Assembly: GCA_963513935.1 (NCBI GenBank)
Contig: OY740769.1
Span: 32,453,120 to 32,517,119, forward strand
From: Aphrophora alni
Lineage: Eukaryota; Arthropoda; Insecta; Hemiptera; Aphrophoridae
DNA length: 64,000 nt
Reading direction: 5' to 3'
The stretch's first letter is position 1. Each line of letters starts with the position of its first letter. Positions 25,167 through 36,119 of the stretch are shown piece by piece. The notes beneath the pieces are model-generated. The model was not told the origin of the DNA. It made no database searches and was given only the letters and a program-made list of their open reading frames with translations. The position numbers and the translations under genes were made by a program.

Positions 25167-27320
25167 TATAGTGAGTGAATCAAAGAGTTCACCCCTCTTT
25201 AATTTTTTTTATTGGTTAAAATAAATGAACAGAACTTTGTAATATCTTGTGGTGCACAATAGGACGTATTTTTTTTATGTATCTGGCCCTCTATGATTTT
25301 TAGGATTGAAAGAGGGGATGTTAAAAATCTTAAATATAAAGGTAGGTCATGTGGTACATCATTGTATAGCTTATTAAAAGACAAACTAAATGGGGAAACT
25401 AGAACTTAATATCTTGCTCCGTTTTATAGTAATGGACAATCAAAATTCTGAAAAATTGTATTTTTTATTATAACAACAAAGCAAGTTTCTAGTTAGTTTA
25501 TAATAGGAATAAATAAGTTGTTGAGGTTAGAGGTAATACATTTTATTAGGCTACTAATGTTGCATTAAAAAAAAACTAGTAAATACATTTAGTACAGGAT
25601 CAACAACATTGTTTGAGTTCCTACAGCGTATTAGAAAAACATCGGAAAAATAATAATTTTGATAAAAATGAAATAGAGAATATAACCCTTGGCCTTTGTA
25701 TCTGACTCTCTCTATTTTATGCCTAACTGATAAGTACTTAGTTTTCAAGTACTGATAGAATAGCAATACTTCCTTCATTTCCTATCTGATATGTTTTTGT
25801 GATAGTACTCAGTTCTGATTGTTTAATGAATAGCTCAAATGAAGACAAGGGTTTTTCCTTTTTACGGACAGAAATCTTTTACAAGCAGTACGTTTAGAAT
25901 CACACCCAGATAGACCAACTTCAGTATTATCAATTTAGTAAAAAAATTAGTGTTAAGTATTTAGTGTTAAAGATGGACCTCGATCAGTGAGATCATCGAC
26001 AACAGAAGAAAATCAAGTATGGGTTGTCATAACAAGGGAACCACATCAAGGCCGTTGCAAAAGAAACTGGTTTATCAGTTGGATCAGTAGGCCTACATAG
26101 AATACTGAAATATACTCTTTTAAAATACAAGTGCTTCAAGAGCTCAATGAAGACGATCTCGATACTAGACTACTATTTTGTGAAATCAAGTTAAATATGA
26201 TGAGCAGAATCTACGATGATCATTTGGGACGTTTATGATTTAATGAAGAATGTTCATTCATTATGCATCGATCAGTTAATCGACATAACTTTCGATATTG
26301 GTCAAGTGAAAACCCTCATTGGTTTCATGAGGATCATGTTCAGCATTCAAAAACTGTTAATGTCTGGGGAGGGATTTATGGATATAGAACCATTAGTCCG
26401 TTTTTTATTGATGGATCACTGAATGGGGCGAAATATCTGGACTTCTTACAACGGCAAATAATTCCCGCTATAACAAATGACAATCAAAATGAAGACAATA
26501 TTTCAACAAGATGGAGGACCGCCTCACTATTTTCGCCAACAAAGAGAGTTTGGAGGGAAATTGATTGGTAGGCGAGGAACGATAGAATGGCCAGCTCGTT
26601 CGCCATATTTAATTCTTTTAGATTTTTTTTTCTTTAGGGCTACCTGAAAACAGAAGTTTACAAAATAAACGTGCAAATTGTGAAGAGTTGAAGAGTGAAT
26701 CATCCAAGGAATATCATCTCAGATATTGTTTAATTTTAGGAAAGCTTTTCAGCAAAGGTTGTACTTTTGTTAGGATGTTATGGGCGCCTAATTAGAATAT
26801 TACTATAATAAGGAGTACACTAAAAGAATTTGTATTGTGTATTATTACTGTAATAACATAACATTAAACTAGTGTGTTGCGTTTGCTTTGGTGCGTTTAC
26901 GAAAATAATATTAGTAGTACTGTACTAAATGTATTTATAAACATTAGTAGCCTAGTAAAATGTTACCTCTAACCTCAACAACTTACTTATTCTTATTATA
27001 AACTAACCGAAAACCTGTTTTGATGTTATAATAAATACAATTTTTCAGAATTTTGCTTGTCGGTTACTTTGAAACAGAGCAAGATACTAAGCTCTAGTTT
27101 TTACTTTGTCTTTTAACTTAAGCTTTATAATGATGTACCACATGACCCTGCCTTTACATTTAAGTTTTTTTTTTAAATCTCTCTCCTCAATCCCCAAAAA
27201 TCATAGAGTCAGCTATGTCAAAAAATAGGTCTTCATATGCATCTCTAGATATATACAAAGTTTTGTTAATTTACTTTTTACCAATAAAAAAAATAAAAGG
27301 GACTCTATGAACACTCTATA
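25167..27320 (+). mobile_element. 2.15-kb IS630-Tc1-mariner (ITm) transposon with long TIRs
   Basis: Two arms of about 0.4 kb (25167-25597 and 26920-27320) are imperfect inverted repeats of one another. Shared blocks include TGTTGAGGTTAGAGGTAA, AATTCTGAAAAATTGTAT and TTTTTTATTGGT. They bracket a decayed transposase read left to right. Both ends start TATAG, consistent with TA target duplication. Arms of this length are far longer than those of classic mariner. Indels and stops in the transposase and roughly 80% arm identity mean the copy is old and inactive. Confidence 0.8.
25972..26770 (+). pseudogene. Broken ITm transposase
   Basis: Across frameshifts the translation shows a helix-turn-helix remnant (ending KETGLSVGS..HRILK), then a DDE domain: VNRHNFRYWSSENPHWF, HSKTVNVWGGIYG, ISPFFIDGSLNGAKYLDFLQ, FQQDGGPPHYF, then GRRGTIEWPARSP. 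This is the IS630-Tc1-mariner catalytic domain common in insects. It would have bound the TIRs and cut and pasted the element in the nucleus. At least two frameshifts and several stops break it; the second catalytic Asp (QQDGGPPH) is still present. The longest open piece, 26263-26571, covers only part of the domain. Confidence 0.85.
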
Positions 27321-27397
27321 TGCTAACACAATACCGTGCTTCACCACGGTTCAATGTTCAATAATTGAAAGAAATTAGTTTTGCATGCTCATTATAA

Positions 27398-27418
27398 AGT
27401 ATATATATATATATATGT
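27398..27418. repeat. Short (TA)n tract
   Basis: An alternating TA run of about 20 bp. Confidence 0.8.
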
Positions 27419-27602
27419 TACCTAAATATATATACAGTATAAACAAAAGTTCTCACTCCCTCAACACGATGTCTATGTAATGATACCGAAGTCAGAAGCC
27501 TGTATACGAACATAGACTAACATTCGGATAACAATTTGGATACAACGCGTATCCTTTATCTGATGTTCGCCTGTTTGCGAGACTTCAGAGGCCTACTTAT
27601 AG

Positions 27603-28049
27603 CAATGACTACATAAATACTATAAGACACGACATGGCCATGTTAAATATTCTACGCTTATTCTTGAGTTGACCAATACCCGCTAGGTCGCTCTGCTAGA
27701 GAATCTGAAGTTGATGTGACTGGCGCTAGGTTTCTCTACGGTCAAACAATGTTTCAGGCGGGTAAGAGAAAACGCACTGATGCCACATATGGGACCAGAG
27801 ATGCGAGGGAAGGTCGAGAATCGCTTATCTCAGCGCACGAACTGACAACACTGACTATGCTGACGGAAGTAAGTGAGAAGGTTTGTGAGAGAGAGGTCAA
27901 CAGTTGTACAGTCTCAACCAAGTGGGATGTGTACAGTCAAGCACCTGCTGCTAGCGCTTTCTGATAGTTGTGTGTCAAACTCAGCACCCGTAAAGCGTAG
28001 ACTATTTCCCTATCCTATGTCGTGTCTTATAGTATTTATGTAGTCATTG
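27603..28049. mobile_element. 447-bp TIR element (MITE)
   Basis: The terminal 33 bp (27603-27635 and 28017-28049) are perfect inverted repeats beginning CAATGACTACATAAATACTA. They are flanked by CTTATAG on both sides (27596-27602 and 28050-28056), a 7-bp target-site duplication. Weaker inverted similarity continues inward (CTACGCTT). The interior is GC-richer than its surroundings and has only an 82-codon ORF with no recognised domain. The perfect TIRs suggest a young insertion. The superfamily is not clear. Confidence 0.8.
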
Positions 28050-28056
28050 CTTATAG

Positions 28057-28811
28057 TGAGTACAGTAAAAATCGCTTGTGTAAGAAAATATAGCCTTCAC
28101 CCCAACCATAGCTGATCCCTGATTCGAGGCTACTATGTTACTACTACTTATTTTTGCCAGCGTTGTTATCTGGTAAAAGTAAACACGATAACTGAAATAT
28201 TCAAACAGTTTTTACTTTTCTAGGAACCAATTCAATCGTCATTATAAGGTCGTGCAATGAAATAATATATTAAAAATCAATTTTCGCTAATTAGCTTATA
28301 GACTTTGTTATCTGAACTTTCATTTCATTGTTGACATCTCATATTAAAAACAAAAGTTTTCTTGTATATTTAGAAATTTGCTCAAAGGAATTTGTATATT
28401 AAAAAAAAGTATGAAAATAATTTCATTCAGATTAAAATGTATGTCAGTGAGATTATGATAAGGATTTAAATTTTGTTTTAATATCAGCTTCTTTTTTCGT
28501 AGCGTGACTATACACCTCGTGACGGTTACTTATGGTGGGAGATCATAAAAATTAGTTAAAATTTTGTTAGATACGATGTCAACAAACCTAAGAGATTTTG
28601 TACGAAATAGTGAAAATATATTTTAGCCTTCTTTTATTTCACCTATATAGAATTTGGAAAGAACAAATACGTCCCTTCAGGTGTTGATTTGGGGAAAATT
28701 CTGATTAATACCTCTAGACATTTATAGGAAAAAAGAGAATCGATATCTCACCAAACCTGGAATTGGTGAAAACATATTTAAATCGTTCACTTTTGTAGAG
28801 GTTAAATTTCG
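28057..28811. other. Non-coding AT-rich sequence
   Basis: The first bases (TATAGTGAGTAC) resemble the head of family S, but the similarity stops there. Nothing else recognised. Confidence 0.35.
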
Positions 28812-29015
28812 CCCCTCGGGGGAATCCCGAGGGCCCTAGCGGGGTTTACACCTTTTGCGTGTAGTCTTAGGTTAGATTCCTCTTTTTCATCTTTCCTTTC
28901 AGGTTTTTCTTAACCAACTCTTGTTCTCCGACTCGGACACTAACAGAGTATTTCAGAGCTAGAGGTTTTCATTTTATGTTCTGTTTTTATAAGACGATGA
29001 TGACCGATAGGTTTT
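28812..29015 (+). repeat. Dispersed repeat family S, copy D (head missing)
   Basis: Contains GAATCCCGAGGGCCCTAG, GTAGTCTTAGGTTAGATTCC, CGACTCGGACACTAACAG and CATTTTATGTTCTGTTTTTA, and ends in GACGATGATGACC like copy A. The TATAGTGAGTACGGG head is absent. Confidence 0.7.
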
Positions 29016-29849
29016 TTGCCTTTAGACATCCTAAGAAGGTGAAATGGATAAAATGTATTTCACTAATTCTTCAATTAAATATTGACTTTATTTTTTGCTT
29101 TCTAAAGTTATTGTTTAGTTTTTGCAGAGTTGCAACCCTCTTACGTTAGTAAAAATGGATACATGTCCTCAATATATCTTACCGACTATTTAAAACATGA
29201 AAAATATAGTGTATTTTACGCCAGGGAGACTATTTTAAATTGAAAGTTGATGTAATCACTGATAGCAAATTGGTGGGAGGACTGTGTAAGAGTTTCTCTA
29301 CTCCACTTCAGTTGGGATAGTCTTAATGTTAGAGTTTGACCATTGATTTTACATATACTATTTACTATCTTAGATATAAATTTAATGGTTTGACTCATCA
29401 CAAATCATATCAATACACGTGCCGCCGCGTGCTATCTGAGTTGCTGTCATTCCTACACACATCACTCACTGTCATGGCAAGTGAGAAAATAGATTCCCAA
29501 CTTTTTATTGATGAGACATTAGCTTCCAATTCCTCAATCAATTTAATACTCATCCTGAATTAATTGAAACAATTCAATTCATTTTTTCTTAAGATTGTGA
29601 ACATTGTTGAATATACACTTTTTAATTGTTTCAGAACTAAAAGAACGAACCTCGGAGCTTAATCTGTACTCGTTTATATAAACAAAAGCAACTCTTCATA
29701 GTATATAATACTATCTTACATCGAAATTGTTTAAGAGATGTGTTATTGATACTGCAGTTTGGACCGCGCTTTCTTGCGTTCATTTCCCGCCTATAGGAAC
29801 AACATATCTCATCGCCCTGTCAAGAATTTAAAACATTTTCGATATAATT
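29016..29849. other. Non-coding AT-rich sequence
   Basis: Nothing recognisable; two short opposite ORFs at 29216-29563 are of random composition. Confidence 0.35.
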
Positions 29850-32030
29850 ATAAAAACCCCAAAGTTCGGCGTGGTCTACACGACCCAACCATCTAGTCTT
29901 GGCTTAGGTCCCTCTCGTTCATCTTTCCAATTAGGTTTCTCTATACTAACCCTCCAACCATAAGGCTATTGGAGTTTTTTAAGTTTCGGGGTTTCTATTT
30001 TATGCTTTTTTTTATCATCTAGTCTTGGCTTAGGTCCCTCTCGTTCATCTTTCCAATTAGGTTTCTCTATACTAACCCTCCAACCATAAGGCTATTGGAG
30101 TTTTTTAAGTTTCGGGGTTTCTATTTTATGCTTTTTTTTATCATCTAGTCTTGGCTTAGGTCCCTCTCGTTCATCTTTCCTATTAGGTTTCTCTATACTA
30201 ACCCTCCAACCCTGATGCTATTGGAGTATTTTAAGTTTCTGGGTTTCTATTTTATGCTTTTTTTATCATCTAGTCTTGGCTTAGATCCCTCTCGTTCATC
30301 TTTCCTATTAGGTTCTCTATACTAACCCTCCAACCCTGACACTATTGGAGTATTTTAAGTTTCGGGATTTCTATTTTATGTTTTTTTTATCATCTAGTCT
30401 TGGCTTAGGTCCCTCTCGTTCATCTTTCCTATTAGGTTCTCTATACTAACCCTCCAACCCTGACGCTATTGGAGTATTTTAAGTTTCGGGATTTCTATTT
30501 TATGTTTTTTTTATCATCTAGTCTTGGCTTAGGTCCCTCTCGTTCATCTTTCCTATTAGGTTCTCTATACTAATCCTCCAACCCTGACGCTATTGGAGTA
30601 TTTTAAGTTTCGGGGTTTTTATTTTATGTTTTTTTATCATCTAGTCTTGGCTTAGGTCCCTCTCGTTCATCTTTCCTATTAGGTTTCTCTGTACTAACCC
30701 TCCAACCCTGACGCTATTGGAGTATTTTAAGTTTCGGGGTTTTTATTTTATGTTTTTTTTATCATCTAGTCTTGGCTTAGGTCCCTCTCGTTCATCTTTC
30801 CTATTAGGTTTCTCTGTACTAACCCTCCAACCCTGATGCTATTGGAGTATTTTAAGTTTCGGGGTTTTTATTTTATGTTTTTTTTATCATCTAGTCTTGG
30901 CTTAGGTCCCTCTCGTTCATCTTTCCTATTAGGTTCTCTATACTAACCCTCCAACCCTGACGCTATTGGAGTATTTTAAGTTTCGGGGTTTTTATTTTAT
31001 GTTTTTTTATCATCTAGTCTTGGCTTAGGTCCCTCTCGTTCATCTTTCCTATTTGGTTTCTCTGTACTAACCCTCCAACCCTGACGCTATTGGAGTATTT
31101 TAAGTTTCGGGGTTTCTATTTTATGTTTTTTTATCATCTAGTCTTGGCTTAGGTCCCTCTCGTTCATCTTTCCTATTAGGTTTCTCTGTACTAACCCTCC
31201 AACCCTGACGCTATTGGTGTATTTTAAGTTTCGGGGTTTCTATTTTATGTTTTTTTATCATCTAGTCTTGGCTTAGGTCCCTCTCGTTCATCTTTCCTAT
31301 TAGGTTTCTCTGTACTAACCCTCCAACCCTGATGCTATTGGAGTATTTTAAGTTTCGGGGTTTCTATTTTATGTTTTTTTATCATCTAGTCTTGGCTTAG
31401 GTCCCTCTCGTTCATCTTTCCTATTAGGTTTCTCTGTACTAACCCTCCAACCCTGACGCTATTGGAGTATTTTAAGTTTCGGGGTTTCTATTTTATGTTT
31501 TTTTATCATCTAGTCTTGGCTTAGGTCCCTCTCGTTCATCTTTCCTATTAGGTTTCTCTGTACTAACCCTCCAACCCTGATGCTATTGGAGTATTTTAAG
31601 TTTCGGGGTTTCTATTTTATGTTTTTTTATCATCTAGTCTTGGCTTAGGTCCCTCTCGTTCATCTTTCCTATTAGGTTTCTCTGTACTAACCCTCCAACC
31701 CTGACGCTATTGGAGTATTTTAAGTTTCGGGGTTTCTATTTTATGTTTTTTTATCATCTAGTCTTGGCTTAGGTCCCTCTCGTTCATCTTTCCTATTAGG
31801 TTTCTCTGTACTAACCCTCTAACCCTGATGCTATTGGAGTATTTTAAGTTTCGGGGTTTCTATTTTATGTTTTTTTATCATCTAGTCTTGGCTTAGGTCC
31901 CTCTCGTTCATCTTTCCTATTAGGTTTCTCTGTACTAACCCTCCAACCCTGACGCTATTGGAGTATTTTAAGTTTCGGGGTTTCTATTTTATACTTTTTC
32001 TTCATTTTTTAAGGGGTGATAACCACGAGG
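29850..32030 (+). repeat. Family S, copy E, with internal 17-unit ~124-bp tandem array
   Basis: Seventeen head-to-tail units of 122-127 bp start at CATCTAGTCTTGGCTTAGG (about 29890, 30016, 30142, 30267, 30391, 30515, then every ~124 bp to 31879). Each unit equals the body of family S: GGCTTAGGTCCCTC, CCAACCCTGACGCTATTGG, AGTTTCGGGGTTTCTATTTT, then a short T-run. The sequence before unit 1 (CCCAAAGTTCGGCGTGG..CTACACGACC) and after the last unit (GGGGTGATAACCACGAGGC) corresponds to the 5' part and tail of single copies of the family. So the array grew by tandem amplification inside one insertion. Units 1-2 share a variant (CCATAAGGCT) and the rest are near identical. Confidence 0.95.
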
Positions 32031-34035
32031 CAAAAACGGCAAGGAAAAAATCATTCCACCATTTTGAAAGAAATTTAAATAGTTTTAACTTAATGATGCG
32101 TAATTTTTGTTTTAATTACGGTATATATTTAAGAAGAGTGTTCTTAATTTAAAGTAGAGCAACTACAAAGTTGCATAGGGGAAACTCCTGGGTACTAATT
32201 TTGAACAAATTCGGTCGAACCATTTATGAGAAATCGGAGTGAAAGAATATTTTGTGGAAAAAGAGAGAGAATTGCGCTAGAAGAGGAATCGTATATAATA
32301 TATCCATGAAAAACTGACCATCTTTGCCCCCCCCCATTTTCTCCTTAAATACAGAGTGAGAAAGTAATATCATCAGGATTGCTAATAAATATCTGCTAAT
32401 ATTGTGGGATGTTACTTAAATGTAATGAAGGAAATGTTTCAGACAGCTGTTATCGTTGTGCTGTTCCCTGTGGCTGTTATCCCTATCAAATCTTGTTGGG
32501 AAATTGCCTTGTTCAAAGCTTTCTCTGTTCCTCGGATAATATCTCTGAATGTTGGATTCTCTCGACTGTGTTTAATATAAATATGAATAAATGATTTGCT
32601 TGGAATAGAGTAGAGCTTTTTATTCTCTATGTTTAAAGGATTATCATAAAATATGTTGCCATAATGTACGTCTGAAAATTTATTTATCTGTTGAGAGTGA
32701 AGGTTACTTACGTCAAGATTTTAAGGTGAATATATAAACTTGATAATTAAAACAAATCAAAATTATATAATTCGAAACACACATCTCTTGTGAATTACGA
32801 TATGATATAACGACAATTTTTACTTTATACATAGATGATTTATGTGATGGGTCAAAAATTAGTGTCGAGTTTTTCGCAAAAATATTAAATTCTGGTCCTC
32901 TGAGTAAAAAAAAGGATTTTTGGGGATGTAGTCTGGCGTCTGTCGTCCGAGCAGTACTACATACAGTACAAACGAGTGGACCGGTTAACTAAAAATTTGA
33001 CACTACTGGCCACAAGACAAAAATACAAAATACCGTTTTTCTATATTGATTTTGATCAAATTTTGATGAAATTTATCTCCAAAAGTACCCAAACAAAATT
33101 TATTAGTCGCCATCTCTCGAAAATGCCGGTCCGTTAAAAACACAAAAATCAGTTATGGGGTGCTGTTACAAAGACGTAATTTCTCAAAATTAACTTTACC
33201 AATATCATTAAAATTTTAGAAAAATTGAAGATTAATACCCACGTGCAAAATCGAAATAATCTAGTTCAGAATAAGAACCTTGAGAGCCGTTATTAGAAGC
33301 CAACAACCCCCATAAACACTACATACTTTCATTAAATATTTTTTATAAATACTAATTTTTCAATATTTTTTACACAGAGAAGTAATTTTGACAAAGTTAA
33401 AACCAGACTGATTGCTGTCAAATACATCATTAAAAGAATGTAAGAGATCATTGGGATAGTTTACATACTTATTAATAGAATAGAAGGTACAAATGAATCC
33501 TTGGAATGTGGAACAGAAAGGTTTTTAAACCAAACAGGATATCCTTTTCAAATCAATACCTTGTCATCAAATCCTATTATCGCATCATTAATATAAAAAT
33601 TTAGCTATCATGAACTTCATGGAATCTGGAATCATCTACATTTGATGTAATGAATGTCAATGTACTATGTAGAAGTAGTATGTGCATGTGGTATTGGTAA
33701 ACACTACAGAAGTAAAAAATGTTGTCCGATTTTGCACAATCTGGTATGTAGGTTCTGTTTTATAAATTGTTGGATAAGATTGTTAACCATAATTGTTAAC
33801 CATTGTTAACCAGATAAGCAAATAAATTTAAAAATGGCAACCATTTATCAAAATGATTTTTCTACAATAAATTTGCATGTATCTATAAATTTCAAAAATA
33901 ACTAATTTTGTTAATCTTGATGAAAATTACACCTTTTCTGTGATTAAAAAAAAAAGTTTCACAGTGATAATAAAAATAAAAATCAACAATATTATATTAT
34001 AAAAGTTCATATATATAAGAGTTGATTTAGTTTTT
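32031..34035. other. Non-coding AT-rich sequence with dispersed repeat copy
   Basis: Around 33030-33225 lies a second copy of the AT-rich family seen at 150-400 (ATGGGGTGCTG, then GTAATTTCTCAAAATTAAC and ATTAAAATTTTAG). The rest shows nothing recognisable. Confidence 0.45.
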
Positions 34036-34434
34036 TTGAGGGACATCTTGCCTAAACTTTTAGAAAATGTTCCAATTCAACTAAGACCAACGATGTGGTT
34101 TTATCACCACGGAACACCAACCCATTTCTCCAATATTGTCAGACAATATCTGGATGAAGTGTTCAGAGATCGTTGGATTGGACGTGGTGGTCCGATCCCA
34201 TGGCCTCCACAATCCCCAGGTCTCACACCTATTGATTTATTTCTGTGGGGACATATGAAACAATTGGTATATGCAACTCCTGTTTCTGATGCTCTGGATC
34301 TTGTAGCAAGAATCGTTGAAGCTGCTGCAACCATTCAAGAAAGCGGTGTTTTCGAAAAAGTCAGAGAGTCATCCTTAAAGCGCTTTCAACTCTGCAACGA
34401 AGTTCGAGGACGCCATTTTGAGCAACGATTATAA
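34036..34434 (+). pseudogene. ITm transposase C-terminal fragment
   Basis: A 132-codon open frame ending in TAA. It shows MWFYHHGTPTHF, VRQYLDEVFRDRWIGRGGP, WPPQSPGLTPIDLFLWGH, then a C-terminal RIVEAAATI..RGRHFEQ. This is the second half of an IS630-Tc1-mariner DDE transposase, a different subfamily from the copy at 25972. The catalytic Asp of the usual HDGAPAH motif is His (HHGTPTH) and the following SPDL motif reads SPGL. The domain is therefore dead even though the frame is open. The N-terminal half and the 5' TIR are missing. Confidence 0.85.
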
Positions 34435-34976
34435 AAAATCTAATAACCCTCTGTTCAATAAGTCACTTAATAGACGTTGACACCACTTTACTTGTAATCA
34501 GCTGTTTTGTTGTTTGTTCTTTTCTAATGGACAATTTAATAACCATGATAACCCATGTTAACCAAAATGTAATTTTCTGAGTTATACTTCAGTCAATAAG
34601 AATAAATTATACATCATTTTATTTGTCTTAAAATTGTCTAACTTTTTTGTGTCATAACATTTTTTGATAAAATTTGTAGTTTACTAATTATTTAACTTTG
34701 AATATTTTGAACTGCCGCCATCTTGAAACGGAAAGTTGTATGAAAACGAAATTTTATTGGCATTTATAAACTACCTACAGTAACAATCATACAAAGTATC
34801 ATGATTTTCCCTCAAATAGTTTCAAAGATATTAAGGTTTAAAAAAAAAAAAACACATACAGACAGATAGACCAAAAACGGAATGAGATAGGACACATGTT
34901 ATATTACATTTTTTGTTTCTTTTGACATGCTGAATAACGTGACAAAGTTTGTTCATATGGTTGCAAGACACCCTGT
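34435..34976 (+). mobile_element. 3' tail of the ITm element, ending ACACCCTGTATA
   Basis: Non-coding sequence after the transposase runs to GCAAGACACCCTGTATA (about 34960-34976). This is a typical terminal motif of such insect elements, the complement of TATACAGGGTGT seen at 4723. No matching left end was found upstream, so the element is 5'-truncated. Confidence 0.45.
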
Positions 34977-34998
34977 ATATGTGTGTATATATATATAC

Positions 34999-35049
<51 letters not shown>
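34977..35049. repeat. (TA)n microsatellite
   Basis: TGTGTATATA..ACACC followed by a pure TA tract at 35003-35047, abutting the transposon end. Confidence 0.9.
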
Positions 35050-35050
<1 letters not shown>

Positions 35051-35659
35051 CTCATTTTGTTTGGTTTATCTATTAATACCAAGGTCTAGGTGAACAAAAG
35101 AACAATTTCACAAAAACACCCAAAGAAATGTATGACTTAAGGTAAGCAGTTTTATACATAGCTTAACTATGTAGCTTAACTGATCATAATATATTGCTTA
35201 CTTTCATATGTATTTAGTAACATTGTACATAGTACATTGCAGACATATAAGCTTGATAATCAGGTTTGTCATTCTGTATTGCTGAGCTTGGCATTTATAC
35301 TGGGGAATGGGTAGATACATTAACTTGTGACTGTATGACATATATTAGTTTTGCAGATGTCTGCTTATTCTGAACAAGATTACACTTTCCTACAAATAAA
35401 TTCATGTCATTTTGATATGGAACATTTAATCTGTTGTCATTCTTTAAACATGTAAAAGTAAATGGCTTTTTAATTAAACGTTTAATCTTATTGTCTCGTT
35501 GTAGATACTCTGAATAAGATTTCAACATTAATTCAATATCACATCTTTCGAACTAGTTGTGTGATTTTGATGAAATTTATTGTAAATGTTCCTTTTTGTA
35601 ATATCTTGAAAATTCCAGTTTTAATATTATTATATTCATTGTTGATAGCCTTAGAACTA
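35050..35659. other. Non-coding AT-rich sequence
   Basis: Nothing recognisable. Confidence 0.35.
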
Positions 35660-35715
35660 CATATATTATTTATTTTCTGTCAAATGTAGTCTGTATTTGT
35701 ATTTTACCTTTTATG

Positions 35716-35756
35716 TGGCTACATATTTCACTGCCACAGGCAGCATCATCAGGCCA
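35716..35756 (-). ncRNA. Hammerhead ribozyme, left foldback arm
   Basis: Minus-strand copy of the motif at 36020-36060: TGGC, CTGATGA, T, GCTGCC-TGT-GGCAGT, GAAA, TATGTA, GCCA. The core residues are unchanged and stem I (TGGC/GCCA) pairs. Confidence 0.65.
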
Positions 35757-36019
35757 GCTGCTATGTCCACTCAAACACTTATATATACACAACACTATTG
35801 TAACACATATTTTCATACATTTTCCGTACACGTCTCATAAATAAATAAATAAATTTAACAATATCTATTGGTGTAGAGGAAATACACCAGAATGAGGTAC
35901 CTCTCAAATGTAGCAATGTTGAACAAATTTATTTATTTATGAGACGTGTACGGAAAATGTATGAAAATATGTGTTACAATAAATGTTGTGTATATAAGTG
36001 TTTGAGTGGACATAGCAGC

Positions 36020-36060
36020 TGGCCTGATGATGCTGCCTGTGGCAGTGAAATATGTAGCCA
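36020..36060 (+). ncRNA. Hammerhead ribozyme, right foldback arm
   Basis: The order is TGGC (stem I), CTGATGA (36024-36030), an extra T, GCTGCC-TGT-GGCAGT (stem II, with a closing G.U), GAAA (36047-36050), ATATGT reading into GTA, then GCCA (stem I partner). Cleavage is predicted after the A of GUA (36056). Stem III can form only between two molecules (ATATGT with one wobble), as in PLE-associated dimer-acting hammerheads. The extra U after A9 is shared with the motif at 15492. Confidence 0.7.
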
Positions 36061-36119
36061 CATAAAAGGTAAAATACAAATACAGACTACATTTGACAGA
36101 AAATAAATAATATATATTA

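Larger units (their letters stand above)
35660..36119. repeat. Large foldback with a hammerhead in each arm
   Basis: Arms of almost 200 bp (about 35660-35858 and 35925-36119) are near-perfect reverse complements around a 66-bp spacer. Each arm contains the same hammerhead motif, on the minus strand in the left arm and on the plus strand in the right. The paired opposite termini match the inverted terminal arrangement of Penelope-like elements. No RT or endonuclease frame remains. Confidence 0.9.

Noticed and set aside
29890..31998. CRISPR-like regular repeats
   Set aside because: Units are contiguous, about 124 bp long, without unique spacers, and the genome is eukaryotic.
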